A DNA stretch of 64,000 nucleotides from Megamerina dolium (GCA_963854835.1 OY978526.1:38168501-38232500); one strand, 5' to 3'; numbered from the stretch's first letter, positions 48,004 through 61,989 are shown. Made by a program: numbers and translations. The notes: generated by a model from the letters alone, not told the origin.

Positions 48004-50341
48004 CTCTCTTAGTTCTCTGCTTCCCGCCAATCGATTTTCAATCTTGGGAGTGACTATTCAAGTAGTGGTCAAGAATGTGATTCGATATATTTACAAGTTT
48101 TTAGGTTTTAAGCTTCTACTAATGGTGTTTCATGAAAACATTGGGATTTAGGAACTTATATGAACTAATATTCGATTTACACTTTTTCATTGATAAGAGT
48201 AAAGTGCTTATTATAGAAATTGAAAATCCTTCAAGGGAGTAATTCCTCACTCTATATCCATCTCTACGTTGCCGTTTATTCGGCACCATTACTTGACGCC
48301 CAATTCCTGGGAACACTTCGAACACCTCTTAATCTGACCTTAGTTTTGAGAATTTGTAATGTCCAATAGAATAAATATCTCTCACATATGCACACCTATA
48401 ACGAAGTAGTTTACACATTCTTTTTGTAATCGAATACAAAAGGTTGCTTTTACGAGTATATGAAATAATAAACCTTACAAAATATTATCTTCTTATGATG
48501 GAGTGTTCACCATTTTTAAAAATATGTTCAATTTTATACTTTTCTTGAACAAGTTGATACATCCATAGGCTATATCATATTTGTGGAATATTATTTCCAA
48601 CATTGTTGTTCTTTCTATTTTTTCTTGGTTTTATGATATAGAATTTAAATTTAAAAAAATTAATAAGTTACCTATATTTTGATTAAAAACTTTTTTCTTT
48701 TTTATTGTGTATTGCTTTTATTATCATTATAATTATTTATTTAACCTTAGAATTAATTCTAAACCTAAATTTGTAACATAATAGCACTAGCCTTCTATAC
48801 GATAAGGCAATGTCGCATCATTTTTTAGCTAAAGGCTCAACTGTAGCCAAAACCAAAACTAAAATCACCGATTAATCGTGCCATAACAAAAAAAAAATAA
48901 TAGGGCAGAAACTAATAGAGTTCGGACTTACAATCCACCCTTCCAAAAGTGATTCCTGGTCAGGTATGGACATATTTGTTGATTTTCAGGTGTTTAACAA
49001 TTAGAGATGCATGGCAGGTAATTGGGATTCACACGTGGGATAGACAGATACAAAGCTGGCAAAGGAATTCAGGATAGTTTGCTAATATCACTCTCATTTC
49101 CGTTCAATAGATTAAGAATAACAAGGGAAATTACAAGCTTTGATGCATATCTGCATCAAATCTGGATGTCATGTTTGATATATGTATACCAAGATTGGAA
49201 CTTTAGAATTCACCAACAGGGATCGCATCAAAACTATTGGGGTCACGACAAATATTCGGTCGGTGATATAACAAATAATTCATAATGATAGTTACGACAT
49301 AAATCAACATAGAATACAAACAGAGCACATTTCATATACTTAAATTATTTCGATCAAAACTTTTATCAAATAAACAAATGTCACGAATCCTCACTGAGGC
49401 CAGATGTTATGTGTCGAACCAGATACGTTGATGAACTCGACAGCATGTACCAATGGAAAGATTTCAAAAAAAAAAAAAAAAAAACACCAACACCAACAAG
49501 AAAAAGAGGACGGACCGATGATGTTAGCGACGAATCAAGTGCAATGAAAATACAGAATTGATGGTGGATAGTGAAGCTTGGAAGAGGGTTATTGTCAAAG
49601 TGTATAACTTGAATTTATTTAATGGTATGACGTCTATGATAAAAAAAAAAAAATAAAAATAAAAAAACACTTTCTTTTTATTCCCCAGGACTCTACTTTC
49701 TATAGAGAATGGGACTTCGATGACACCTGAGAACAAAATATAGCACTCAGCAATACTTTTAACGATATATAATATTTTCAAATTGGACATCAAATGCTAA
49801 AGTTATGACAAGAAGAGCAGTTTGGCAGTTTTTTTCCGCAGACCAAAACAGTTTTTAATGGTGCCTAGAGCCTCTGAATATAGGCTATCAAGGCTATAAG
49901 GGCTGGATATTGAGAATTGTTTTCATTCACTCACCTTAGTGTGCATGTATTGTAAATTTTCATCTTGTTTCTTTGGTGATCAATCGAAAATATTCCTAGT
50001 ACATAAAAATATATTACATTTGATAGTCGAATTGCAAATATTGTATTAATTTACTCCTCAGGCCCCTTTATTTTGCCTTTGCAGCGTCTTGATAAATTCA
50101 TAAACTGCAATACTCATGCTACAGTTGATCAAAGCTATAGCATAAATTATTGAACTGATAGATTCCTGTTGATCAGTGTTAGATATTGTGGAAATTAGTT
50201 GCAAAACTTAATTGTCTTGAAATTATATTTTCAAGAAAGAAGGCTTCAAACTCAAAACATCGTCATATGTATATCTATGTATGTATTTTATTATATTTCA
50301 ATTTAAAGTTTTGTCACTCTAAAAATATACTTTACACATCT

Positions 50342-52690
50342 TCTTCTTCTACAAAGTCGAATGAGCTTTGCACGAATACCGAACTCAGACATTGTTGCGT
50401 AGAAGTAATCCCTTACCGGACTGTCGAAAGCGGCTTTATAATCAACAAATAGGAGGTGTGTGTCAATCTGTTTTTCTTGGGTCTTCTCCAGGATTTGGCG
50501 CAGTGTGAAAATCTGGTCGATGGTGGATTTACCAGGTCTGAAGCCACACTGATAAGGTCCAATCAGGTTGCTGAGCATAGGCTTCAACCTTTCACACAGT
50601 ACGCTCGATAGAACCTTGTATGCGATGCTCAGGATACTTATTCCACGGTAGTTGGCGTAAATTGTGGGGTCTCCTTTTTTATGTACAGGACAGAGAACAC
50701 TGAGCCTCCAATCATCAGGCATGCTTTCATCCGACCATATTCTGCTTATGAGCTGGTGCATGCGGGTGAGCAGCTCATCGCCTCCGGTCTTAAACAACTC
50801 GGCAGGCAGGCCATCAGCACCTGCAGCTTTGTTGTTCTTCAGCCTTAAAATGGCCGTTTCAAACTCGTCATAGTCGGGTGGTGGAATATCAACACCATCA
50901 TCTGTAATTGGGGTTATCGGGCAAACTCCTCCACTGGCGGAATTGTTCGTAGCATCGCCATTCAGTAACGTGGAGAAGTGTTCCCTCCATAGGCTCAGTA
51001 CACTCTGAACCAGATTCCCATTTCCATCACGACAAGAAGAGGCTCCGGGATTTAAACCTCCACTCAGGCGCTTGATCTTTTCAAAGAATTTTCGAGTGTC
51101 ATTCTGGTCGGTACACATCTCTATCTCCTCACACTCGCGTCTTTCCAACTCCCTCTTCTTGGGCATGAAAAGACGTCTCTCTGCACTCCTTTTCTCTCTA
51201 TACCACTCCTTAACAGCTCGCGTTGCGCCTGCACGCAGGGTTTTTCTGTAGGCGGCGTCTTTCTCTGCGGTAGCGTCGCGACACTCCTGATCATACCACT
51301 CATTCCTCAGAGGCCGGTAGTAACCGATTACCTCCTCGGCAGCAGTAGTCATGGAGTGGGATATATGTGTCCACCGTGCGCATGTATCATCAAGTGGGGG
51401 AGTGTTCTGCATAAGCAGATCCGATAGTCGAGTGGTAAATGCATCTGCTGTCTCTGGTGATCGCAGCTTACTGACGTCGAGCTTTCTCTGTGTGGGACTT
51501 CTCTTGTTATTTGCGACACATAGGCGTGTGCGCACCTTAGCTGCAACAAGGTAGTGATCCGAGTCGATGTTGGCAACACGGATCGATTTCACGTCCATCA
51601 CACTGGAAGCATGCCTTCCGTCAATCGCCACATGATCAATTTGGTTTCTTGTACGTTGATCTGGAGACAGCCATGTCGCTTTGTGGATGGCGAGATGCTG
51701 GAATCTGGTACCACCAATTACCATGTTTCGTGCTGCGGCGAAGTCGATCAGCCTCATTCCGTTATCGGAGGTGTTCTGGTGGAGGCTGAATTTTCCGACA
51801 GTTGGACCAAAGGTACCTTCCTTGCCCACCCTGGCATTAAAGTCGCCAAGCACGATTTTGATATCGTGGCGGGGGCAGCGGTCATAAGCTTCTTCGAGGC
51901 GCTGAAAGAAGCTCTCCTTGGTCACATTGTCTTCTTCATCCGTCGGAGCGTGGGCACATATAAGGCTGATGTTGAAAAATTTTGCCTTGATGCGGATTGT
52001 GGCCAGCCGTTCGTTCACAGGCGTGAACTGTGAGACAAGACGTCGTAGTCTCTTGCTAACCAAAAATCCACATCCTAATTCGTGCCTTTCAGCATGGCAA
52101 CTGTAGTAGATGTCACAGGACGCTCTTTTGGAGCAGCCCTGTCCTGTCCATCGCATTTCCTGGAGAGCGGTGATGTCAGCTTTGTATTTTTCGAGGACAT
52201 CAACCAGCTGGATGGAGGCATCCTCCCTATAAAGGGATCGGACATTCCAGGTGCATATCCGTAAATCGTTGTCCTTTTTTCGTTTGCGGGGGTCATCAAC
52301 AAAAGCGGTAGTCCTCATCCGAGGCATATTTGTTTTTTTCATTGGGGGGGTTTTTTTATGTGGCGGGTCCCAAACCCAACGCACAACCTCTAACCGAGGA
52401 GATTTTCGCCACTCACTTCAGCCGCCTCCGAGCGGGTGCCAGGAAGACGTTGCCCGGTGGTCGCCACATGGACGGCCCCCATTAATAATAATGAAAGCGC
52501 CATCACATAGTAAGCAGAGCAAGCTATATGACTACCCCTCATTAACAAATAAAGGTATCATCACATAGCGCTCAGATCAAACTACATGACAGCCAGTGAG
52601 TTGACTTGCGATGAGTTCAACAAGGATTGTGCTAGCCCCACCCGGTTGAGGCAGTTAGACACGTTACCTTGCGAAAACACCACCAGACCA
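50342..52690 (-). mobile_element. RTE-like LINE with 5' end and endonuclease, 3' truncated
   Basis: Reads on the minus strand. The 5' leader includes the part found inverted in the 14873 copy (52320-52512). It probably extends to about 52690, because 52485-52600 contains two imperfect copies of a unit of about 60 bp (CATCACATAG and CATGAC motifs). The 3' part of RT and the C-terminus are removed by the 425-bp deletion plus the 581-bp deletion known from the left arm. It is the same insertion as 1-661. Confidence 0.9.
50345..52384 (-). pseudogene. RTE-like ORF: endonuclease plus N-terminal RT, truncated
   Basis: An open frame of 693 codons starts at 52384 (a later Met gives MRTTAFVDD) and runs past the deletion point into flanking DNA. 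The apurinic endonuclease domain is complete in motifs: CTWNVRS (Asn 47), ALQEMRW (Glu 76), VLGDFNARVG (Asp 181, Asn 183), NQIDHVAI and DSDHYLV (about 275-277). RT follows (NNKAAGADGLPAELFK, YRGISILSIAYKVL, GFRPGKSTIDQ, VDYKAAFDS) and stops before the catalytic YADD. It would yield an endonuclease with no working RT. It is the only endonuclease-bearing copy in the window. Confidence 0.9.
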
Positions 52691-54155
52691 GACTTTACAC
52701 ATACTCGAGAAAATATTAATTAAATGTTATGGTATACACTACCATTCTGCTCGTTCCATTTCAACATTTTCGTTGTTGTTTTTACTGTGCCCTTTCTAAA
52801 AGTAAAAGTGAATTTTAATAACATAAACAAAACCAGTGCTGATATTCTTGAAGACAGAAAAATGGTTTCTTCCTCGCACATTCACTATGCCGATAATATT
52901 AGAAATTCTCGTATTCATCTGTGCGTAACATATGGTATGTTCATGTGCGTATTTGTATTGAACAGACACGCAGACAGATATTTGTGAATTTTACTGGTTT
53001 ATGCTGGTTTTTCCTTTGCCACTACTTCCTTTGCATATTATGGTAGTAGGCGTTTAAGGAAGTTACCTAGTACCTTCCTCTCTCTATGTACATACGTCTA
53101 TGCTTACGTATGTACATACATATATGCCTTCTCGTACACTTAGTATGCATACATACATATTGTTGAATGTCAAAGCAGCTGGATTTTATGTTTTACCGTT
53201 TCCGTATTTTTGTTTTGTTTTGTGCCAACATCAGCAGCTTTTAAGCCGTTTACCATCCGTGCAGTCTGCCTACAAGAATTCTTAACTAAGGTTGTAGAGA
53301 GTACGAGTATAATATTAGTACTTGTACGTATGAATATAACATACTTCTATATCATATAAGAGCCTTTGGCAAACGCATACTATTGGTATGTAGTTATATT
53401 TACCGATTAAACACATGTGAGATTCAGAAGTATACTCTTAAATGGTGTTAAATGATATTTAAATACTAAGTAAGTGTGGATACTTTGGAATAGGAAAAAA
53501 AAAAGCGTTTGTGCAACGTATGAATCGCTTCTGGTTATTTTGCAATAATTTTCATTCAATTCCGATTCCAACTCTCAGCTAATGGGATTGTCTTGATGTT
53601 GTTGTTTTTGTTTTCTTAATATTCCTTGATGATTCGTATATGTCTGTACTTAATTATTTCGCCTCGCTCTCTAATGTTTTTTTGTCCATTATTGCTGCGT
53701 TGTTATATTTAGCTGCTCTTCTTATTATTGTTGCTATGATAGTTTTAGCCATAATTAGGAGGATGTATTTTCGTTGCTGTACATATACTAACACTTTTAC
53801 TTTTTCATTTTTATTTTGTTGCTATCATTCTCTGATTTGGATGTTGCTATTACTAATGCTTCGCACATCGTTGTTGTTAAAATCATATAGTCATTGCTGT
53901 GGAAAAAGTTATTTAATCTCATTTTTGTTTGGCATATCTTTAAGCGTAAACATGATTTCTAACATGGTAAGGTTGTAATTAGTTTTGTATGGCGTCAATT
54001 AGTTTATAGAGTTCGCAATTAGTATGTACGAGATCGGCCAGCATTGACCGCTCATGCATGTACATATTTATATACGCTTATGTATGTGGATGATGGTTGG
54101 AAATAAATGTTTTGATTTCCAGCTTGGTTGGTATTATTTCGTTACTTTAGCAACA
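52691..54155. other. No gene identified
   Basis: Possibly host intergenic DNA. The frame 53640-53978 (112 codons, very hydrophobic) is a by-product of T-rich sequence and has no recognisable family. Short TACATA-type repeats lie at 53090-53160. Confidence 0.5.
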
Positions 54156-54157
54156 TA

Positions 54158-55394
54158 CGAGGGCGGATTGATAATGAAGCTACCTAAGTAGGAAAAAAAC
54201 ATTTTTTTTTTAAACCATTTATTCCTCAACATAGTTTCCTTTTACATCGACACACTTAGTAAGATGATATTCCAACTTTTTTATACCATCTGAATAATAC
54301 GATTTCGGGAACCCCTCAAAATACGCGTTAGTTTCGGTAATCACTTCTTCGTTTGCGGTGAATCTTTTTCCTACGAGCCATTTTTCAAGTTTGGAAACAG
54401 GAAAAAGTTACTAGAAGCTAAATCTGGACTATAAGGTGGATGATCAATCAATTCGAAGTGTATTTCACGTAATTTTAGCATCGTATCAAATGCTGTGTGA
54501 ACCGGTGCGTTGTCTTGAAGAAAGAGCACTTTTTTCTTCTTTAAATGTAGTCGTTTTTTCTTGATTGCATCATTCAATTGATCCAATAATGCACGATAAT
54601 ACTTTCCTGTGATTGTGGATCCTTTTTCAAGATAATCGATAAGCTATATTCCGAGTGCATCCCAAAATACAGTGGCCATAACCTTGCCAGCCGATTTCAC
54701 TGCCTTCGCCTTCTTCGGTTGTTTCGATTGATTTTTGGTTTCAGGTGTGTAGTGGTGGTCCTATGTTTCATCAACAGTTATTAATCGATGCCAAAAATCA
54801 ACAGGATTACGCTTTATCATGTCGAAACACCGCTGTGAAGTGGTCTCTCGAACTCGTTTTAGTTCGACACTGAGCAGACGCGGCACCCATCTTGCCGATA
54901 GCTTTTTCATATGCAAATGTTCATGCAAAATGTTGAACATACGTTCATATGAGATGTTTACCATTTCAACAATCTTACGCAACTTGACTCGGCGAGCATT
55001 CATAACAATATCGAGGATTTTCTTGGCCTTCCTGTGGATGGTATTGTTGCAGTGCTTGTTCGGCCGCGTTTAAATTCAGCAATCCAATATTTTACCATGT
55101 AATCTGACGGAGCAGACTCACCGTAATATTAATCGAGCTTTTCTTTTGTCTCTTTCGCCGTTTTCCCTTTTAAATAATAGTGTTTATTCACTGCACGAAA
55201 TTCGCTTTTTTCCATTTTTCAAGAAACACAAAAGTTGGTTACTTCAAACGACTACGACAAATAAACTAATTGATGAATTTGGGTGAAATTTTAACAGCTG
55301 ACGTTTGACAGATCGCAATTTTAAAAACAAAAAAAGTTTTTGTGTTTCTGCTGCCTTTTTCGTACTTAGGTAGCTTCTTTATCAATCCGCCTCG
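54158..55394 (-). mobile_element. Full-length but dead mariner element
   Basis: 1237 bp; ends CGAGG(G)CGGATTGATAA and inverted copy, with TA duplications at 54156-54157 and 55395-55396. The transposase starts at ATG 55215. A stop replaces a codon at LD*YYGES (near 55118), a frameshift follows near 55030, and further stops interrupt. Recognisable parts are VDET (first Asp), FLQDNAPVHTA (second Asp) and PPYSPDLASSNFFLF, where the third catalytic Asp of the DD34D triad is Asn. Confidence 0.9.
54371..55215 (-). pseudogene. mariner transposase (DD34D), inactivated
   Basis: It reads in three main pieces, including frames 55003-54761 and 54586-54371. The N-terminal HTH (ARRVKLRKIVEMVNISYERMFNIL) is kept. 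Nonsense and frameshift mutations plus the D-to-N change at SSNFF exclude activity. Confidence 0.88.
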
Positions 55395-55674
55395 TACCTA
55401 CATCCTAGCTTATGTAATCGAATTTTTCGATGCGACAATGTGTACGGAAGTATGTATGTTGAATATAAATATTTATGGCACATTGGCCTCATCCCTAACA
55501 ACGATTTCAAGGTAAAAACCCAATTCAACTTCTATACAAATACTGATTGATTGTCTTTTGTTCCTGCACAAATTGAAACTTGTACGGGTGTAAGCCAAGA
55601 TCCTTCCGCAAATACTTATAGTGGACGAGTAAAGTTGTTTAGGACTACGTCAAATCAATAAATTTGGATCGTCG

Positions 55675-56743
<1,069 letters not shown>

Positions 56744-58572
56744 TTCAGGAATTTGAACTTAGACACCTGTGCGACATGTCTAAACCGTTAACAATCGGGA
56801 CAATTGGGTATTAGATGAACAAAAAAATATTTACAATTTTTTGAGTCTCTATAGAATCTGAACTTTGAACCCTGTGCGACAAGCCTTAACCAAACGGGAC
56901 CAAACTCTATATGTAATATATTTGACCGTGGTATTACGTGGATTGAGAGGTTGAAGTTTCGGAAATCTGATGTAAACTTTTTTTTCCTACATTAAAGGAC
57001 CTAAGGTAGCGAAATGCCCGAAATTATATCTAAAAACTAAAGGCTCCGAAATTTAAAAACTATTAAAGCCAAATCAAATTTCATTGGTTTTAAATGTGAT
57101 TTATTTGAGAAATATTGCAATATTTTCGTTCAGTGTAATGATTGACAGCTGTCAACTGATGCTGAATATGAAAAGAATAATTATTTTATTGAATCTATCA
57201 TTATTTTTTGTTGCATTTTTCGAGAGCTTGCTAGTAATTATTAAATTATGATATTTAAAATTTATAGATTTTTAGACTTGACATCCACAACATCTATCCA
57301 CAGCTGGACCAGTCAGGCATTGTATAATTCACCATTGAGATTAAATTACGTGTGGGTATGTTCTGACAATATCGCTGACATAACGAGCGTATAACGTATT
57401 GTCGTAACAATAACAATTCTTCTATGATTGAAAATTATCAACACATATAGAAATATATACATCGAATATGCGGTCATGCATACTCGAGCACTGCTGATTT
57501 ATATTGCCATTAATACAGGTGCAATGTGACATTAATAAAATTACATAATATGCAATTATGTGGTAAAAACGTATAGATTATATTTAACAACAACAACCTC
57601 AGTATATAATGAAAATTACATTTCAGACACAGGCCCTTGACTAAATATAAATTCAAGTGAAATTTGCTTAATAAACATTTTTCACAATTAACTTGCAAGT
57701 GTGGAGGTGGTGTCATGTCGTGTGCAAGTTGAAAAAAATGTACTACAATAATAATTGACATAAATCCTTTTTATGTGACTGTGTGTGTGTGAGCGTGTGC
57801 ATTTTAATTTCAATTTTTAATACAACCATAAATATTCCTATGAACTTATTATAACAACATTTTACTATCGTTCTCTACATGTCTTTTATATTATATTTAC
57901 AATTCATTACCACATCACTCATCGTAATCATTATAATCAACACATTTATTTATAGTGCTCATATGTAACTTTAGCATTTACGTACTGTACATATAAATGC
58001 TGTACTTAAAATGCTGCTGCTGATCGGGTTTTAGTCATGCATAAGTCATGTAAGTATGCCATGATGAGTGTAACACTTCCGAAAATTTGCAAGTCACACA
58101 CACAAAGAGTAAACAGTCCTTAAGCATTTTCTTGTTTTTGTTACTTGAGAAGTGCACTTTTATGTTGCCATTATCGATACAGAAATTTGACTCATACAAA
58201 AAAGAGTCACATGAATGTATGTACTATGTACATCATGTCGGATGTATTAACCAAATCGTTATTGGTATACTTGTGATTGTATGTCAACTCCAAAACGGAT
58301 TTTGCAACTTGTTAACATTGCTGAATGCTTGTGAATGCTAATTAATTCGATGACATTCTGTAATCGTTCGTGTGCTCATCCGTCCATTCGTTTATACACA
58401 TGACTTACAAACGAGTATATAATATACATTAAAGAACTCATAAACATTTACAAATTAATTAATCGTAAAATTGCCTATACATTTACTAGAAACAAGAGAA
58501 ATACGCTCAACAAATTCAGCCTGTCTTCCTATTTCTCGCACTCACACACTATTTGTTTTCAGTTACTCAACA
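56744..58572. other. No gene identified
   Basis: AT-rich intergenic DNA. A short (GT)n occurs at 57779-57795. Open frames at 57510-57761 and 58087-58341 have no recognisable domains. Confidence 0.5.
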
Positions 58573-58574
58573 TA

Positions 58575-60225
58575 CAGTGGCTCCCAGCTTATTTCGTACA
58601 GTGACAGTTTAAAAATTGCTGCAGTCGTAATTCCTAATATAGCAAAAATTTGAACAAAATATAAATGCCATTTTAGAAAGGAAGGTTTGTTTTTTATTTT
58701 CCAAAATTTACTTTTTCAAAATTTTAGTGTTTGACACTATAAAAAAATAAAATAAGAAAAAAATAGGAAAATTCATGTCACAGCTTATTTCGTACAGTCT
58801 CTTTAAGTTCAAACTAAAAACAAAGTAAGTTGATTTTAATATTTAGTTGACATCCCTTAGCGTTAATGACAGCCTGGAGTCTATTTGGCATTGAATCCAC
58901 CAATTTTTGAGTGATGTCTGGTGTGATTTTTTTCCATTCTTCCATCAGTACCTTCTTTAGGTCTTGCTTATTAGAAATCTTGTGTGTTCTTATTTTATTG
59001 TCCAAAATAGACCAAAGATTTTCAATCACATTCATGTCAGGTGACTGTGGTGGTGGAGACATCAAGTGTGGGCAGTTCCAAATAAGCCAAGATTGCACAA
59101 TCCCAGATTTATGTTTTGGGTCATTATCTTGGTAGTACCGAAATTCTTCCCGCAAACCCAGTTTGTCTGCACTTTGAAGTAAATTGTTTTTCAGAATCTC
59201 GAGGTACTTCATTTTGTCCATTGTTTCCTCAATAAAAACCAATTCACCTACTCCGGCTGCTGACATACAGGCCCAAACCATCACGCTACCGCCACCATGC
59301 TTCACTGTGGGCTTAAGGTTCTCCTTGTTTAGCTCGGTATTCGCTTTACGCCAAACATATGACATTCCGTCCGAGCCAAAAATATTAAACTTAGACTCAT
59401 CCGCGAAAATAACGGTATTCCAGAACGCAGGAGTATTAATAATATGCTCTTTGGCGAAGTCAAGTCGGCGTTGTATATTCATTTTCGAAATGAATGGTTT
59501 CTTTCGGGCTACTCGACCGTTCAAGTCATGATTGCGCAGCACACGTCGGACAGTTTCAGCACTGGATGATTTTCCTATTTCACGCTGAACCTCTGCAGCC
59601 AACTTCGGAGCGGATAACTTTGGATTTTTCTTAATTTTTCGTACAATATAACGCTCGTCTGAAGCGTTGAAAATCTTATTAGGTGCTTCTCTGCCCTTGT
59701 TCTCCAACCGATTTTCGCGAACGAAGCGTTGAATGATGTATTGGACAGTTGAGGCACTTAAATTTGTCATTTCAGCAATTTTTCGCACACTCTGACCTTT
59801 CCTAAAATGGTTAATTACCAGTTTACGCTGTTCCATCGTTGTACGACGACCCATAACGCTAAATGTTTAATTTACAGCACTTTAACTATTTAAAATAATA
59901 ATAATAAAAATTGTTATAATAGTTAAAAAGGTCCAAAAACTCATACAATTCAAAAAAACTTTGTAACTGCGCGGCAGAATGAAACTTACTTACATTGAAG
60001 TTTGTGTACGAAATAAGATGTGAGCTGAAAATCAGCTGATCAATAGTTTTTCTCTCTTGCATGACAAAAAGAACAATTTTTGGGGTTCCCCGTTTTCTTA
60101 TTAGGTTTACTAAACACATACATAGACATCTACATTCAAAACTTATTGATAAGTTTTTTAGTTTCGATGTTACAGCCATGTACATAAAAATATATACACT
60201 GTACGAAATAAGCTGTGAGCCACTG
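58575..60225 (-). mobile_element. Apparently intact Tc1-like transposon with double terminal repeats
   Basis: 1651 bp, flanked by TA (58573-58574 and 60226-60227). The outer ends read CAGTGGCTC(C/A)CAGCTTATTT in inverted orientation. A second, internal version of the same motif (CAGCTTATTTCGTACAG) lies about 200 bp inside each end (58778-58798 and 60006-60026). This is the IR/DR layout of Sleeping Beauty and Minos type elements, with two transposase sites per end. A complete transposase ORF sits between. Confidence 0.92.
58814..59854 (-). CDS. Tc1-like transposase (DD34E), intact
   Basis: 346 aa, starting MGRRTTMEQR. Residues 1-115 form two helix-turn-helix (paired-like) DNA-binding regions (GQSVRKIAEMTNLSASTVQY, and SAPKLAAEV with SAETVRRVL), joined by a short basic KGREAP linker and followed by a basic GRVARKKP stretch. 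The catalytic triad is Asp 152 (FADESKF), Asp 243 (YQDNDPKH) and Glu 278 (NVIENLW). The spacing is 34 residues, so DD34E. The GGGSVMVW box of Tc1 elements is present. There is no stop, frameshift or intron, and the length is normal for the family. It cuts and pastes DNA at TA sites in the nucleus. Activity is inferred from integrity only. Confidence 0.93.
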   Translation of the reverse strand: MGRRTTMEQRKLVINHFRKGQSVRKIAEMTNLSASTVQYIIQRFVRENRLENKGREAPNKIFNASDERYIVRKIKKNPKLSAPKLAAEVQREIGKSSSAETVRRVLRNHDLNGRVARKKPFISKMNIQRRLDFAKEHIINTPAFWNTVIFADESKFNIFGSDGMSYVWRKANTELNKENLKPTVKHGGGSVMVWACMSAAGVGELVFIEETMDKMKYLEILKNNLLQSADKLGLREEFRYYQDNDPKHKSGIVQSWLIWNCPHLMSPPPQSPDMNVIENLWSILDNKIRTHKISNKQDLKKVLMEEWKKITPDITQKLVDSMPNRLQAVINAKGCQLNIKINLLCF

Positions 60226-60447
60226 TAAATGGTTTTCTAGCCAAGTAAAATGTGATGATATTTGTAATGGAAAATTTCACAAACTAACGAATGAAGAAGA
60301 ATATTTATTCATAGCCAGGGTGAAAGGTTTGCAGGCGTGTGTGATATAAAGAGACAAGCTGGCAAATATATTAGAAGTGAGCATATAAGTTCATATAAAT
60401 GTAAGGCTTGTGCCAAAACAGAAAATATCGAAATACTTTATAACTAA

Positions 60448-61005
60448 AGGGTGATTTTTTAGCAACTTTCTTTTGGGCAACATTGTTTTTGGCAGCTGAC
60501 ATGTTCCTGTCAAACATGTTCACTTTAGTTTATAATTTAACCATGTATCGACTTACAAACGAATAACGCTTGCAGATTATTGAATTTCATTATCAAGCTT
60601 GGTTCATTCATTCATTTTACGGACAGTTTGGGCGACCTTCTGAGGCGGCTATTCGGAATCTTGTGACTAAATTTCGCACCAAATTTACATTATTGGGCAT
60701 TAAACCACCAACGAGCATACGTAGAGTGGGGAAAGAGGAAAATCCGCCAGTGTTGTTGATGACCGTGAATTATCGATTTATTCGTGAGATACCGGCCGAT
60801 ATGTTGGAGAGAGTATGTCAAAATTGGACCAAGCGTATGAACCATTTGAGGCACAGTCGCGGTCAATATTTACATGAAATCATCTTTAAATATTGAATTA
60901 TATAGATCGTTCTATCGACTCAAATAAAAATTGCATACATTTCTCTAAATTTTATGTGTTTTATTTTTAATAATCAAATCCGATGGCAATTAAAAAATCG
61001 CATTG
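60448..61005 (+). mobile_element. Internally deleted rosa-like mariner derivative
   Basis: The left end AAGGGTGATTTTTTAGCAAC follows a TA, and an inverted match lies near 60985-61005. The coding remnant joins an N-terminal stretch (YGQFGRPSEAAIRNLVTKF and KFTLLGIKPPTSIRRV) directly to the C-terminal end (EIPADMLERVCQNWTKRMNH). The catalytic core is absent. These are the N- and C-terminal parts of the same transposase type as 37329-38621. It is non-autonomous. The exact right end is uncertain. Confidence 0.75.
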
Positions 61006-61034
61006 TACATGTTTGGTTTCTCTTCCAGTACTGT

Positions 61035-61135
61035 TGTGTGTTCTGCCGGTTCCAAAGGACAGAGTTCTTTTACAGCACCATTTTTGAACATTGTCATAGA
61101 GCACTTTTAGAAGCTTTATATTTTTGGTTGCGAAA
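61035..61135 (-). mobile_element. Diverged SINE fragment
   Basis: It resembles the middle of the SINE copies (TGCCGGTTCC, GAGTTCTTTTA, CTTTTAGAAGCTTT in the same order on the plus strand), but the tRNA-like head is missing. Confidence 0.5.
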
Positions 61136-61179
61136 TAATCAAATCAACTTTTGGAATTTTTTTCAATTAGAGTAAGTCT

Positions 61180-61890
61180 CTTCTCCAGGCAGGCGGCTAT
61201 CAAAGCACTCAAATCTCACCAGGTTACATCACATCTGGTGATGGAGTGCATTGAAAAACTGAACATCCTGGGCCAACTCAATCAGGTGTGGATTCTATGG
61301 GTTCCAGGGCACGTAGGGATCAATGGAAACGAAATGGCAGATAACCTTGCCAGGAAGGGAGCATCAACCCCATTTGTAGGGCCTGAACCATTCTGTGGAT
61401 TAGGATCGGGTAACATCACCCGTATAATCTGGGAAGAAGAGAATAGACAAAGAAGCTTATACTGGGAAAACTTACCGGGGCTAACACACTCCAAACTAGC
61501 GCTAGGGACATACAACCTAAAACGCTACGAGGAATGTATGAGTCTAACGAAGAACAATATGCGAATCATTACGGGATTATTAACAGGGCACTGCAGGCTG
61601 AATTATCACCTAACAAAACTGGGAATTTTCTCTGATGCTCTCTGTAGGTTCTGCAGGGAAGAGGACGAGACTGCACAACACGTGATAGGAACTTGTCCTG
61701 CACTGATGCACAAGAGAAGGAAATAACTGGGAGATTTCATCATACTCGAGGATGAAATTAGACTCTGTGAATTAGGACCAATACTAAAATTCATCGAGGG
61801 AACTGGGCTGAGAGACATCTAGCTTTGCGAAGGGGGCACAATAGATCTTATAGGCCGCGGTGCAACATCCCCACAACGATAATAATAAGT
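61180..61890 (+). mobile_element. LINE 3' fragment with RNase H domain (second LINE family)
   Basis: The frame to 61726 encodes the end of an RNase H domain (VWILWVPGHVGINGNEMADNLA, with the catalytic His-Asp region), followed by a C-terminal domain with a CRFC...H..C knuckle (LCRFCREEDETAQHVIGTCP). A short 3' UTR ends in TAA repeats (61879-61888), as in I-type and some other LINEs. It is 5' truncated and distinct from the RTE family. Confidence 0.78.
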
Positions 61891-61989
61891 ATCTTTTCGG
61901 CCGCCGTTTTGTGCTCAATATCAAATTCTTCTAACAGTAAACATTTCTGATGAAAACTTCTGAATCTTGAATATATCATATACTTCTGT

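Larger units (their letters stand above)
45432..50586 (-). repeat. Right arm of the large inverted repeat
   Basis: Reverse complement of 1-10840 without the gypsy insertion. The inner end TTCTTATGA (45432-45440) pairs with TCATAAGAA at 10832-10840. The LINE end is shorter than in the left arm: 425 bp (left 237-661) are deleted at a shared AGAA. 47199-47900 has no counterpart in the left arm. Outside 50586 the LINE continues, so the repeat boundary on that side lies beyond what the window's left edge can show. Confidence 0.93.

Noticed and set aside
53640..53978. 112-codon hydrophobic frame that looks like a membrane protein
   Set aside because: T-rich DNA gives Leu/Phe/Ile-rich frames by chance. 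No start context, domain or neighbouring exon supports it.
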